From Pseudomonas sp. SCB32 (lineage in GTDB: Bacteria > Pseudomonadota > Gammaproteobacteria > Pseudomonadales > Pseudomonadaceae), in the NCBI RefSeq assembly GCF_009189165.1, contig NZ_CP045118.1, positions 3,410,001 through 3,474,000 on the forward strand: a DNA stretch of 64,000 nt. The letters are read 5' to 3'. Positions within the stretch are counted from its first letter, which is position 1. Each line of letters opens with the position of its first letter. The translations under genes were made by a program, and so were the position numbers. This document shows, piece after piece, positions 1 to 8,586 of this stretch. Below the pieces are notes generated by a model, which saw only the letters and a program-made list of their open reading frames with translations, ran no database searches and was not told where the DNA came from.

Positions 1-1346
1 ACGTCGACAAGCTCGGCCTGGAAACCAAACCCTTCCCCAACCCGCTGACGCCCGCCTCCGGCAGCACCGTGGTGGACCTCGAAGGCACCAGCCACTACGC
101 CGAGAAGATGGCAGACCTGCCGGAAATCTTCCGCGAAGTGGCCCAGGCCTGGGCCGACGCCCTGGAAGACGGCGCACGCTTCTCCGAAATCCAGGACGCC
201 ATCCGCGAGCGCGACACCGTCAAGCTCAAGGCCCTGTGGGACGAGTTGGTGCCCAAGTGGGACGACCGCACCTTCTACGACTTCGTTGCCACCTCCAAGG
301 CCTTCTCCCGCCTCTCCTACCGCCACCGTGAAATCTTCGGCCAGGTCGGTTTCGGCACCGGCGGCTGGGACTCCGACTTCCCCAACTCCATGCTGGAAAT
401 CTTCCGCGTGGTGATGACCAACTGCGACGACCACCAGCACCTCGTTGTCGGCGGCGTCGAGCAGGTGCCGCGCGGCATCTGGAGCCACGTGCCGGAACAA
501 TGCGCGCACTGGCCGGCCGGCACTTCCCTCGCCACGCTGCACAATGGCGCACCGCGTCCGGGCGTGAAGAAGATCGCCCGCGCCGCCGACGGCACCTTTG
601 CCGTCACCGACTACTGGGGCGATACCCGCCACTACGCCGCCGTTCTGGCGACCTGCCAGACCTGGCTGCTGACCACCCAGATCGAGTGCGAAGAAGCGCT
701 GTTCTCGCAGAAGATGTGGATGGCCCTGGACCGTACCCGCTACATGCAGTCGTCGAAGACCTTCGTGATGGTCGACCGCCCGTTCTGGAAGGACAAGGAT
801 CCGGAAACCGGCCGCGACGTGATGAGCATGACCCTCACCGACCGCCTCACCCGCGGCACTTACCTGTTCGATAACGGCGACGACAAGCCGGGCGTGATCT
901 GCCTGTCCTACTCCTGGATGAGCGACGCCATGAAGATGCTGCCGCACCCGGTGGAGAAGCGCGTGCAACTGGCCCTGGACGCGCTGAAGAAGGTCTACCC
1001 GAAGGTCGACATCGCCAGCCACGTCATCGGCAACCCCATCACCGTCTCCTGGGAAGCCGACCCGCACTTCCTCGGCGCCTTCAAGGGCGCGCTGCCGGGT
1101 CACTACCGCTACAACCAGCGCATGTACGCGCACTTCATGCAGGACGACATGCCGGCCGAACAGCGCGGCATCTTCATCGCCGGTGACGACGTGTCCTGGA
1201 CCCCGGCCTGGGTGGAAGGCGCGGTGCAGACCTCGCTCAACGCCGTGTGGGGCATCATGAAGCACTTCGGCGGCGCCACCCATCCGCAGAACCCCGGCCC
1301 GGGCGACCGCTTCGCCGAACTCGGCCCGATGGAGCTGCCTGACTGA
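1..1346 (+). CDS. Flavin monoamine oxidase / L-amino acid monooxygenase (DavB-like), 3' part
   Basis: The frame is open at the left edge, so the N-terminal FAD-binding part lies outside; 447 residues are visible. The C-terminus carries the amine-oxidase FAD-closing motif GDDVSWTPAWVEGAVQTSLN, followed by GIMKHFGG. The family oxidises an amino acid or amine with FAD. Bacterial tryptophan and lysine 2-monooxygenases of this type decarboxylate oxidatively to an amide, and the next gene is an amidase, as in the DavB-DavA lysine pathway of P. putida. Lysine as substrate is inferred from that pairing; tryptophan or arginine are possible. The GTG at 69 is internal, because coding continues upstream of it. 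Confidence 0.85.
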   Translation, partial: VDKLGLETKPFPNPLTPASGSTVVDLEGTSHYAEKMADLPEIFREVAQAWADALEDGARFSEIQDAIRERDTVKLKALWDELVPKWDDRTFYDFVATSKAFSRLSYRHREIFGQVGFGTGGWDSDFPNSMLEIFRVVMTNCDDHQHLVVGGVEQVPRGIWSHVPEQCAHWPAGTSLATLHNGAPRPGVKKIARAADGTFAVTDYWGDTRHYAAVLATCQTWLLTTQIECEEALFSQKMWMALDRTRYMQSSKTFVMVDRPFWKDKDPETGRDVMSMTLTDRLTRGTYLFDNGDDKPGVICLSYSWMSDAMKMLPHPVEKRVQLALDALKKVYPKVDIASHVIGNPITVSWEADPHFLGAFKGALPGHYRYNQRMYAHFMQDDMPAEQRGIFIAGDDVSWTPAWVEGAVQTSLNAVWGIMKHFGGATHPQNPGPGDRFAELGPMELPD

Positions 1347-1386
1347 GCCCCCGGCTTCCAAAGACGGTTACCCAAGCCTGACTCGC

Positions 1387-1424
1387 GCGGGATCGGAAGA
1401 AAGCGCACACTTTCCCGATCCCGC
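1387..1424 (+). other. Perfect 10-bp hairpin between the amine oxidase and amidase genes
   Basis: Arms GCGGGATCGG (1387-1396) and CCGATCCCGC (1415-1424) pair perfectly around an 18-nt loop. It lies in the 102-nt gap of the presumed operon and ends 24 nt before the amidase ATG. There is no T-run, so an mRNA-stabilising or attenuating structure is more likely than a plain terminator. Confidence 0.5.
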
Positions 1425-1448
1425 CTGCGCTCATTCGAGGAGATCACC

Positions 1449-2237
1449 ATGTACCTGGCCCTATACCAGTGCCCACCCGGCCCCGACGACGTCGCCGGCA
1501 ACCTGCGCCGCCTCGAGCAGGCCGCCCGGCAGGCGGTGCAGAGCGGCGCGGATCTGCTGGTCCTGCCGGAAATGTTCCTCAGCGGCTACAACATCGGCGC
1601 CAAACGCGTTGCCGAACTGGCTGAAGCCAGCGACGGCCCCTCGGCGGCACGCATCGCCGAAGTCGCCCGCCAGCACAGGATCGGCATTCTCTACGGCTAC
1701 CCGGAGCGTGATGCCGGCGGCGCCATCTTCAACAGCGTGCAGCTGATCGACCGCCAGGGCGAACGGCGCGCCAACTACCGCAAGACCCATCTCTACGGCG
1801 ACCTCGACCGCACCCAGTTCAGCGCCTCCGACACGCCGCCGGCGATCTTCGAGCTGGACGGCTGGAAGATCGGCCTGCTGATCTGCTTCGACGTCGAATT
1901 CCCCGAGGCCGTGCGCACCCTGGCACTGGCCGGCGCCGACCTGGTGCTGGTACCCACCGCCAACATGCGCCCCTACGAGTTCGTCGCCCAGGTGCTGGTG
2001 CCCACCCGCGCCTACGAGAACCAGGTGTTCCTCGCCTACGCCAACTACGCGGGCCCTGAAGGCGAACTGGAGTACTGCGGCCTGAGCTGCATCGTCGCGC
2101 CGGATGGCCAGGTGATGACCCAGGCCAAGCACGGCGAGGAACTGCTGGTGGCCGAGCTGGACCCGCAACGCATCGCCCTGGCGCGCGAAGGCTACAGCTA
2201 CGTGCACCTGCGCCGGCCGGTGCTGTACCGGTCGTAA
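1449..2237 (+). CDS. Carbon-nitrogen hydrolase, DavA-like amidase
   Basis: A 262-residue nitrilase-superfamily protein. The catalytic triad is visible: Glu41 in LPEMFLSGYN, Lys112 in NYRKTHLYG and Cys146 in GLLICFDVEFPE. These enzymes hydrolyse amides to acid plus ammonia in the cytoplasm. Length and motifs resemble 5-aminovaleramidase DavA (about 264 aa in P. putida), and the upstream flavin monooxygenase would supply the amide. The start is the ATG at 1449 behind CGAGGAG. It shares a transcription direction and probably an mRNA with the upstream gene, and ends before a bidirectional terminator. Substrate is inferred from context; other short amides are possible. Confidence 0.88.
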   Translation: MYLALYQCPPGPDDVAGNLRRLEQAARQAVQSGADLLVLPEMFLSGYNIGAKRVAELAEASDGPSAARIAEVARQHRIGILYGYPERDAGGAIFNSVQLIDRQGERRANYRKTHLYGDLDRTQFSASDTPPAIFELDGWKIGLLICFDVEFPEAVRTLALAGADLVLVPTANMRPYEFVAQVLVPTRAYENQVFLAYANYAGPEGELEYCGLSCIVAPDGQVMTQAKHGEELLVAELDPQRIALAREGYSYVHLRRPVLYRS

Positions 2238-2318
2238 GCGATCAGCGCATTCGCACCCGGAAAAGTATCGCGGGCATGGCCCGCGATCAGATTCAGCCCC
2301 GCCTGAAGCCCCCCACAA

Positions 2319-2350
2319 TGAACAACGGCGCCCGCAGGCGCCGTTGTTCA
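2319..2350. terminator. Bidirectional rho-independent terminator
   Basis: Perfect 14-bp stem, TGAACAACGGCGCC (2319-2332) against GGCGCCGTTGTTCA (2337-2350), with loop CGCA. It sits between the convergent amidase and EF-G genes and probably serves both. Confidence 0.8.
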
Positions 2351-2361
2351 TTCAGCCACGA

Positions 2362-4470
2362 TCACCCATTGGCCTTCTTGATGATTGCCTCGGCGATATT
2401 CGCCGGCGCCTCGGCGTACTTGGTGAACTCCATCGAGTAGCTCGCCCGCCCCTGGGACATCGACCGCACGTCCGTGGCATAGCCGAACATCTCGCCCAGC
2501 GGCACCTCGGCGCGGATCACCTTGCCCGCAGGGGTGTCTTCCATGCCCTGGATCAGGCCGCGCCGGCGGTTGAGGTCGCCCATCACATCGCCCATGTATT
2601 CCTCCGGCGTCACCACCTCGACCTTCATCACCGGCTCCAGCAGCACCGCGCCGCCCTTCTGCGAGAGCTGCTTGGTGGCCATGGAGGCGGCGATCTTGAA
2701 CGCCATCTCGCTGGAGTCCACGTCGTGGTAGGAGCCGTCGAACACCGAGGCTTTCAGGCCGATCAGCGGGTAGCCGGCGAGCACGCCGTTCTGCATCTGC
2801 TCCTCGATACCCTTCTGGATCGCCGGGATGAACTCGCGGGGGATCACGCCGCCCACCACTTCATTGACGAACTCCAGGCCATCCTTGCCTGCCTCGCCCG
2901 GTTCGAAGCGAATCCAGCAGTGACCGAACTGGCCGCGACCGCCGGACTGGCGGACGAACTTGCCCTCGATCTCGCACTTCCTGCGGATCGCCTCGCGGTA
3001 GGCCACCTGCGGCTTGCCGATGTTGGCCTCGACGTTGAACTCGCGGCGCATGCGGTCGACGATGATGTCCAGGTGCAGCTCGCCCATCCCGGAGATGATG
3101 GTCTGCCCGGTCTCCTCGTCGGTCTTCACACGGAATGACGGGTCTTCCTGGGCCAGCTTGGACAGGGCGATACCCATCTTCTCCTGGTCGGCCTTGGTCT
3201 TGGGCTCCACGGCCACCGAGATCACCGGGTCCGGGAAGTCCATGCGCTCGAGGATGATCGGCTTGTCGATGGCGCACAGGGTGTCGCCGGTGGTGACGTC
3301 CTTCATGCCGATCAGCGCGGCGATGTCACCGGCACGGCATTCCTTGATCTCCTCGCGCTGGTTGGCGTGCATCTGCACCATCCGCCCGACGCGCTCCTTC
3401 TTGCCCTTCACCGAGTTGAGCACGGCGTCGCCGCTGGAGAGCACGCCGGAATAGACGCGGGTGAACGTAAGGGTGCCGACGAAGGGGTCGGTGGCGATCT
3501 TGAAGGCCAGTGACGAGAACGGCTCGCTGTCGTCAGCGTGGCGCTCGTCGTGCTTCTCCTCGTCGTCCGGGTGGGTGCCCTTGATCGCCGGGATTTCCGA
3601 CGGCGCCGGCAGGTAATCGATCACCGCATCGAGCACCAGCGGCACGCCCTTGTTCTTGAACGAGGAGCCCAGCACCGCCGGGACGATCTCGTTGGCCAGG
3701 GTGCGTTGGCGCAGGCCGGCCTTGATCTCCTCGACGCTCAGCTCCTCGCCTTCGAGGTACTTGTTCATCAGCTCCTCGTTGGCCTCGGCGGCGGCTTCGA
3801 TCATGTGCGCGCGCCACTCTTCGGCCAGGGCCTGGAGTTCGGCGGGAATCGGTTCCTCGATGTAGCTGGTGCCCTGGTCGGCGTCGTTCCAGACGATGGC
3901 CTTCATCTTCACCAGGTCGATCTGCCCGGCGAAGGTTTCCTCGGAGCCAATGGCCAGCTGGATCGGCACCGGGTTGTGCCCCAGGCGTTGCTGGATCTGC
4001 TTGACCACCCGCAGGAAGTCGGCGCCCTGGCGGTCCATCTTGTTCACGTAGGCCAGGCGCGGCACGTGGTACTTGTTGGCCTGCCGCCAGACCGTCTCGG
4101 ACTGCGGCTCGACACCGTCGGCGCCGCTGAACACCACCACCGCGCCATCGAGCACACGCAGGGAGCGCTCCACCTCGATGGTGAAGTCGACGTGACCGGG
4201 GGTGTCGATGATGTTGAAGCGGAACTTGTGGCCGTACTGCTTGGCGGAACCCTGCCAGAAGGCCGTGGTCGCCGCCGAGGTGATGGTGATGCCGCGCTCC
4301 TGCTCCTGCACCATCCAGTCCATGGTCGCCGCGCCGTCGTGTACCTCACCCATCTTGTGGTTCACCCCGGTGTAAAACAGGATGCGCTCGGTGGTGGTGG
4401 TCTTGCCGGCGTCGACGTGGGCGACGATGCCGATATTGCGGTAAAGCTCGATGGGCGTGGTGCGAGCCAT
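2362..4470 (-). CDS. fusA: Elongation factor G (stand-alone copy, likely FusA2)
   Basis: A 702-residue translational GTPase that drives ribosomal translocation and recycling. Visible G motifs: AHVDAGKT (17-24), RGITIT (59-64), DTPGH (89-93) and NKMD (about 143). C-terminal motifs such as GYPLIGLKA and [13 protein letters not shown] are intact. The start is the ATG at 4470, preceded by CGGAG and matching the family N-terminus MARTTPI; an open frame extends to 4602 but reads as non-family sequence. The gene is monocistronic with no rpsL, rpsG or tuf beside it, so it is probably the second EF-G that many pseudomonads carry. It looks fully functional. Confidence 0.95.
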   Translation of the reverse strand: MARTTPIELYRNIGIVAHVDAGKTTTTERILFYTGVNHKMGEVHDGAATMDWMVQEQERGITITSAATTAFWQGSAKQYGHKFRFNIIDTPGHVDFTIEVERSLRVLDGAVVVFSGADGVEPQSETVWRQANKYHVPRLAYVNKMDRQGADFLRVVKQIQQRLGHNPVPIQLAIGSEETFAGQIDLVKMKAIVWNDADQGTSYIEEPIPAELQALAEEWRAHMIEAAAEANEELMNKYLEGEELSVEEIKAGLRQRTLANEIVPAVLGSSFKNKGVPLVLDAVIDYLPAPSEIPAIKGTHPDDEEKHDERHADDSEPFSSLAFKIATDPFVGTLTFTRVYSGVLSSGDAVLNSVKGKKERVGRMVQMHANQREEIKECRAGDIAALIGMKDVTTGDTLCAIDKPIILERMDFPDPVISVAVEPKTKADQEKMGIALSKLAQEDPSFRVKTDEETGQTIISGMGELHLDIIVDRMRREFNVEANIGKPQVAYREAIRRKCEIEGKFVRQSGGRGQFGHCWIRFEPGEAGKDGLEFVNEVVGGVIPREFIPAIQKGIEEQMQNGVLAGYPLIGLKASVFDGSYHDVDSSEMAFKIAASMATKQLSQKGGAVLLEPVMKVEVVTPEEYMGDVMGDLNRRRGLIQGMEDTPAGKVIRAEVPLGEMFGYATDVRSMSQGRASYSMEFTKYAEAPANIAEAIIKKANG

Positions 4471-5130
4471 GGCGTGCTCCGTATCTACTGGTTGACTGCC
4501 GGGCCTGCAGCTGCAGATCCGTTGCCTGCGCGGGACGGCGGGAAGCGGTGCGTCGGAAAAATCTACGCACAACAGGGTCAAGGTAGCGCGTCTTCGTGGC
4601 AATTCCAGTAGCGCAACGTTGCCGTCATGACCGTCCGACCGATTGCGTCGGCGGGCGCGGATAGCGTCGACTGACAGGCGTTTGCAGCGGACATGCAGGG
4701 TCGTTCGGCGCCCTGGTCCTCAGCTGTCCCGATGTTCTTCGCAAGCAGAAGCGGCAGCCCTGGGAACAGCCTGCGCCGGCCGAGACACCGCCGCCGCAAG
4801 CCTCCCACAACCAGACGAATACAAATATTTTAAATATCAACTACTTATAGATATAACTTAATCCATAAAATTACTATCATCCTGGAAAAACAATCCTCCC
4901 CACAGCCCTGGAAAGCCCGCATCCCTAGGCGTGCAGACCTAGGGCAGGCGCCAGACTGTCGCGACAGTTAAAGTAATTTCTAGAATATATTAATCGTTAC
5001 ATATCAATGTTTTATGGAATATTCAGAGAAATTACATAAGAAACGACCCAGCCTGACAACTCCGCTACTGGATTCGAACACCCTTCCGGGTCCATCCTTG
5101 AGCCACGCCCATTTGCCGGAGATCGCCACC
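4471..5130. other. 660-bp intergenic region with an AT-rich core
   Basis: Between divergent EF-G and DsbA-like genes. Roughly 4805-5040 is markedly AT-rich compared with the window (runs such as AAATATTTTAAATAT), the usual look of a promoter or nucleoid-protein-bound region here. Short frames at 4578-4808 and 4643-4861 lack ribosome sites and protein-like composition. An in-frame upstream ATG at 5014 exists for the DsbA-like gene, but family alignment starts at 5131. Confidence 0.5.
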
Positions 5131-5790
5131 ATGAGCGATAGCATCACCATTGATTTCGTCTCCGACGTGGTCTGCCCCTGGTGCGCCATTGGCCTGAACG
5201 GCCTGCTGGAAGCCATGCGCCGCGTGGACGACGAACTGACTGTCGAGCTGCGCATCAAGCCCTTCGAACTCAACGCGGACATGCCCGCCGAGGGCGAGGA
5301 CCTGGTGGAGCACCTGCAGCGCAAGTACGGCAGCAGCGCCGAGGAGATCGCCCGCAATCAGGAACACCTGCGCGCCATGGGCGAGGAAGTCGGAGTGCAC
5401 TTCGACCTGAAGAAGCGCAACCGCATCTACAACACCTTCGATGCCCACCGCCTGCTGCACTGGGCGGCGGAGTCGCACCGAGACGTAGCCCTCAAGCAGG
5501 CCCTGCTGCACGCCTACTTCGGCGAAGGGCGAGACCCGAGCGATGCTGAAGTGCTGCTGGACGTAGCGGTCAGCGTCGGCCTGGATGCAGTGCGGGCGCG
5601 GGAAATCCTCGACAGCGACGCCTATGCCGACGAGGTGGTGAGCGAAGAGGACTTCTACACCAGCCACGGCATCCGTGCCGTGCCGGCGGTGATCCTCAAC
5701 GGTCGCCAGCTGATTTCCGGCGCGCAGAGCGTGGATTACTACGAACAGGCGCTGCGCCAGGTAGCGCGCAAGCAGCCGCTGCCGGAGTGA
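5131..5790 (+). CDS. DsbA family oxidoreductase (FrnE-like)
   Basis: A 219-residue thioredoxin-fold protein with active-site CPWC (Cys15-Cys18) directly after the first strand (ITIDFVSDVVCPWC), and a cis-Pro loop near HGIRAVPAVILNG. There is no signal peptide, so it is cytosolic, like FrnE or 2-hydroxychromene isomerase relatives, and unlike periplasmic DsbA. Such proteins act as disulfide oxidoreductases, some in oxidative-stress tolerance. ATG 5131 is preceded by CCGGAG at a longish spacing. It appears monocistronic, with an AT-rich promoter region upstream. Its physiological partner is unknown. Confidence 0.9.
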   Translation: MSDSITIDFVSDVVCPWCAIGLNGLLEAMRRVDDELTVELRIKPFELNADMPAEGEDLVEHLQRKYGSSAEEIARNQEHLRAMGEEVGVHFDLKKRNRIYNTFDAHRLLHWAAESHRDVALKQALLHAYFGEGRDPSDAEVLLDVAVSVGLDAVRAREILDSDAYADEVVSEEDFYTSHGIRAVPAVILNGRQLISGAQSVDYYEQALRQVARKQPLPE

Positions 5791-6130
5791 CGGCCGGCTC
5801 GCAGACCTGGGCGATTGGCCATACAGGCTTCATAGCGCCGCTACGGTAGCTTTCCCGAAGCGGGGTACAGCGCCGCCTGAGACTTGGCGGCAGCGTCATG
5901 GGCGGCGGCCGAACCTGGCGAATCCCTCCAGCAACACCATGATCGGCCTACCACCCTGGCCGCCAATCCGCTCATCGCAGATGGGCGCCTGCCTGACCGG
6001 CAAGGCCATCCCGGTCGCTGGCTGCTTCGTCCTGCCCCCCGGTCGGCGGGCCCTTCGGCGTGGGTGGTGTCTGCTAGCGTTATTAATGAGGGCAGTATCC
6101 GCTTCAGATCAATCAATGAGGAGGTGCGCC
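5791..6130. other. 340-bp intergenic region upstream of the DUF1326/DUF2182 pair
   Basis: No supported gene. Short frames on both strands (5841-6116 minus, 5884-6144 plus) have no convincing start signals. The segment around 6068-6120 is less GC-rich and precedes an excellent GAGGAGG ribosome site, so the promoter is probably there. Confidence 0.4.
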
Positions 6131-6766
6131 ATGGCGATGGCTGACTGGCGCCTCGAAGGCGTCGAGTTCGTGTCCTGTAACTGCAACTGGGGTTGCCCGT
6201 GCCAATTCAGCTCCCCGCCGACCCACGGCAAGTGCGAAGCAGTGGTGAGCATGCGAATCGACAAGGGGCATTTCGAGAACCAGGTGCTCGACGGGCTCTG
6301 CTGGGTCGGCACTTTTGCCTGGCCTGGCGCCATTCATGAAGGCAATGGTCGCTGCCAGGTCTTCATCGAAGAGCGCGCCACCCCGGAGCAACGCGCGGCC
6401 CTGCTGACCATTCTGTCGGGTGCGGAAACCGTGCCGGGCGCTACGGTGTTCCAGGTATTCAGCACCACCCTCTCCGAAGTCCTCGAGCCTTGCTTTGTCC
6501 CTATCGAATTCACGATCGACATCGATGAGCGCAACGCGCACACCCGCATTCCAGACGTACTCGAGGTCAAGGGCGAACCGATTCGCAATCCCGTGACCGG
6601 TGAGCCGCAGCGGGCCCGCCTGACGTTGCCGGATGGCTTCGAGTTCACCGACGCAGAAATGGCCAGCGGCAGCTTCAATGCGCAGGGCGGCATCAGAATC
6701 AGCTCGCAAGGCAGCCACGGGCACTTCGCCCGCTTGCGCTTCACGGGACAGGGCGTGGTGCGCTGA
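6131..6766 (+). CDS. DUF1326 domain-containing protein
   Basis: A 211-residue cytosolic protein. The N-terminus has a compact cysteine cluster, SCNCNWGCPCQ (Cys16, 18, 22, 24), plus Cys in THGKC, typical of DUF1326 and suggestive of metal binding. The start at 6131 follows GAGGAGGTGCGCC. The next gene begins 2 nt after the stop, so the two are translationally linked. DUF1326 proteins frequently neighbour DUF2182 membrane proteins, as here, but the pair's role is not established. Metal handling is only a guess from the cysteines and the partner's His/Met/Cys-rich membrane segments. Confidence 0.85.
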   Translation: MAMADWRLEGVEFVSCNCNWGCPCQFSSPPTHGKCEAVVSMRIDKGHFENQVLDGLCWVGTFAWPGAIHEGNGRCQVFIEERATPEQRAALLTILSGAETVPGATVFQVFSTTLSEVLEPCFVPIEFTIDIDERNAHTRIPDVLEVKGEPIRNPVTGEPQRARLTLPDGFEFTDAEMASGSFNAQGGIRISSQGSHGHFARLRFTGQGVVR

Positions 6767-6768
6767 CG

Positions 6769-7566
6769 GTGTCGGAGCCCGGCTCCGGCCCCCGTGCGGC
6801 GTCCAGGTGGTTGAGCCGGCAATCGGCATTGCTGGTGATGTTGCTGTCCGTCCTGACCATGGTCGCATGGGTATTTCTGCTGGACCTTGCACGGCGCATG
6901 GCCGCTCCCGGGAGCATGCTGGAGATGGCCATGGAAGGCATGCCGATGCCATGGACACTGCGCGACGCCCTGCTGATGTTCGCCATGTGGAGCATCATGA
7001 TGGTCGGCATGATGCTCCCCAGCGCGGCACCGATGTTCCTGCTTTATCAGCACACCCTCCGCCAGCGGCTCCCCGCCGACCAGCGAAACCTGGCGCTGCT
7101 GCTCTTCTGCGGCGCCTACGTGCTGGTCTGGGGCGGTTTCAGCCTGGTCGCCACGCTCCTGCAATGGCTGCTGGACCAGCGGGCGCTGCTCAGTATGGAG
7201 ATGCGCAGCCAGAACCCATGGCTGGGAGCGGCCTTTCTGCTGGGCGCCGGCCTCTATCAGTTCCTGCCCGCCAAAGGCGCTTGCCTGCACCATTGCCAGT
7301 CTCCGCTGCAATTCCTGCTGGCCTACTGGCGGCCCGGCCCGTCCGGTGCGTGGCACATGGGGCTGGCCCATGGGCTGTATTGCCTGGGTTGCTGCTGGGC
7401 GTTGATGGGAGTGCTGTTCGTCGTGGGCTTGATGAACCTGCTCTGGGTCGCCCTGATTGGCGCCTATGTGCTGCTGGAAAAGTATCTGCCAGTGGGTGCC
7501 TGGCTCAGCCGCACGTCGGGGCTACTGCTGGTGTTGTGGGGCCTCCTGCTGCTGCACGGCGGCTAG
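6769..7566 (+). CDS. DUF2182 predicted metal-binding integral membrane protein
   Basis: A 265-residue multi-spanning membrane protein with five to seven predicted helices. One (about residues 21-42) begins near LVMLLSVLTMVAWVF. A methionine-rich stretch, MLEMAMEGMPMP, and FAMWSIMMVGMMLPSAAP follow, which is the DUF2182 signature. GACLHHCQSP and HGLYCLGCCWALM add Cys and His near the membrane. It starts with GTG at 6769, 2 nt after the DUF1326 stop, so the two are co-translated. Function is unknown; metal binding is inferred from composition. Confidence 0.85.
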   Translation: MSEPGSGPRAASRWLSRQSALLVMLLSVLTMVAWVFLLDLARRMAAPGSMLEMAMEGMPMPWTLRDALLMFAMWSIMMVGMMLPSAAPMFLLYQHTLRQRLPADQRNLALLLFCGAYVLVWGGFSLVATLLQWLLDQRALLSMEMRSQNPWLGAAFLLGAGLYQFLPAKGACLHHCQSPLQFLLAYWRPGPSGAWHMGLAHGLYCLGCCWALMGVLFVVGLMNLLWVALIGAYVLLEKYLPVGAWLSRTSGLLLVLWGLLLLHGG

Positions 7567-7593
7567 TCACGACGTTTCCATGCTCCAGAAACA

Positions 7594-7622
7594 CCAACGC
7601 CCCGAACCTGTCGGGGCGTTGG
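7594..7622. terminator. Hairpin terminator after the DUF2182 gene
   Basis: CCAACGCCCCGA (7594-7605) pairs with TCGGGGCGTTGG (7611-7622) around a 5-nt loop. It lies between convergent genes and may end both transcripts. Confidence 0.75.
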
Positions 7623-7689
7623 CTGAGCCTGCAGTCAGTGCACGCTCACGCGGCCTGCTGAAGCACCGCTCTCATGACGCATCGGCCGC

Positions 7690-8025
7690 TCAGAGCGCCG
7701 ACCAGCCATCCAGCTGGCCGCCCAGGTCGGCGGAGTGCTCGGACAGCAGCGCGGCGTAGCCGCTGATGTGCTCGTGGCTGAGCTCCATCACCGGGTAGGC
7801 CAGGACCTGCCAGGGCAGCTGGTCGTTACCGTCGTACTCCGAGTAGGCCACTTTCTGGCCGTTCTGCAGCAGCATGATGGCGAAGTCCAGGGCGGACTGT
7901 TCGTCCGGGAAGATCACCGCGAACTCTACCTCGTGCTCGACGGAGAGGTCCTCACCGTCCTCCTGCAGGGCCCACAGGGCGTCGCCGATTTCGTCGTCCG
8001 GGAAAAGCTGCTTGTCGCGGCTCAT
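7690..8025 (-). CDS. RraB-like ribonuclease E inhibitor family protein
   Basis: A 111-residue acidic cytosolic protein of the RraB (DUF1260) type. It starts MSRDKQLFPDDEIGDALW, with EHEVEFAVIFPDEQSALDFA and YDGNDQLPWQVLAYPVMELSHEHI further on. In E. coli, RraB binds RNase E and modulates its cleavage; that role here is by family only. The start at 8025 fits the family N-terminus; the frame stays open upstream to 8148 but reads as non-family sequence. The gene faces the DUF2182 gene across a shared terminator. Confidence 0.8.
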   Translation of the reverse strand: MSRDKQLFPDDEIGDALWALQEDGEDLSVEHEVEFAVIFPDEQSALDFAIMLLQNGQKVAYSEYDGNDQLPWQVLAYPVMELSHEHISGYAALLSEHSADLGGQLDGWSAL

Positions 8026-8230
8026 GTCACTGCTCCAGTTGTAAGTCAGCGTGGCCGTCTGGACACGCGTGCGCAGGATACCCGTCCTGCATGACAAGTG
8101 CCGGAAAATCTCGCCGGCACCATCGTCAGCCGTGATGTTCATCATCACGCCTATTCACTTCAACCCTAGCCCAGTCGGCGAGATTATTCAGCAATCGGGC
8201 CTGTGGCCCTCCCACATCGAGTTGCCGATC

Positions 8231-8422
8231 ATGAACCGCATCGACGAGGCCTACCGGATCACCTACGTCACCCTGGACGAGCTGCAGCTGCAGTTCGAAA
8301 CCCAGATCGCGGTCACCGAAGCCGACGGCAGCCTCGCCCTGCACCGTGCGGCAACCCTGCCGGACGAACGCCGGGCCCTGCGCGAGCTGATCCGCCAGGA
8401 ACCGCTGAATTCCGCCGCCTGA
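8231..8422 (+). CDS. Small hypothetical protein (63 aa)
   Basis: It reads MNRIDEAYRITYVTLDELQLQFETQIAV... and ends RELIRQEPLNSAA. It is hydrophilic with no signal peptide, membrane segment or cysteine. The ATG at 8231 fits the point where protein-like composition begins; there is no strong Shine-Dalgarno. I do not recognise the family. It lies alone, divergent from the RraB-like gene and followed by a palindromic repeat. Confidence 0.6.
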   Translation: MNRIDEAYRITYVTLDELQLQFETQIAVTEADGSLALHRAATLPDERRALRELIRQEPLNSAA

Positions 8423-8449
8423 GAACCCGACAACCACTTTTGCCTGTAG

Positions 8450-8477
8450 GGCGTACAACCATTCGCGGTTGTACGCC
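8450..8477. repeat. Palindromic repeat, GGCGTACAACC family
   Basis: GGCGTACAACC (8450-8460) and GGTTGTACGCC (8467-8477) form an 11-bp perfect stem. Related elements lie at 32799-32827 and 32892-32919, so this is a dispersed family and not just a terminator. Confidence 0.7.
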
Positions 8478-8586
8478 GAACACCCAGCCTGCCCTCGCTT
8501 CTACCGCCAAGCCCGCACTGCCCTGAACCAAAGGGCGGATAACGTCAAAGGTCATCCGCCCCCCTCCCGCTCCAGCCAGTCCCGAC

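Noticed and set aside
4578..4861. Short overlapping frames on both strands between EF-G and the DsbA-like gene
   Set aside because: No ribosome sites, and unusual Arg/Cys/Pro-rich composition without protein-like pattern.
5841..6116. A 91-codon minus-strand frame upstream of the DUF1326 gene
   Set aside because: No Shine-Dalgarno, Arg/Ser/Ala-rich composition and no family resemblance.
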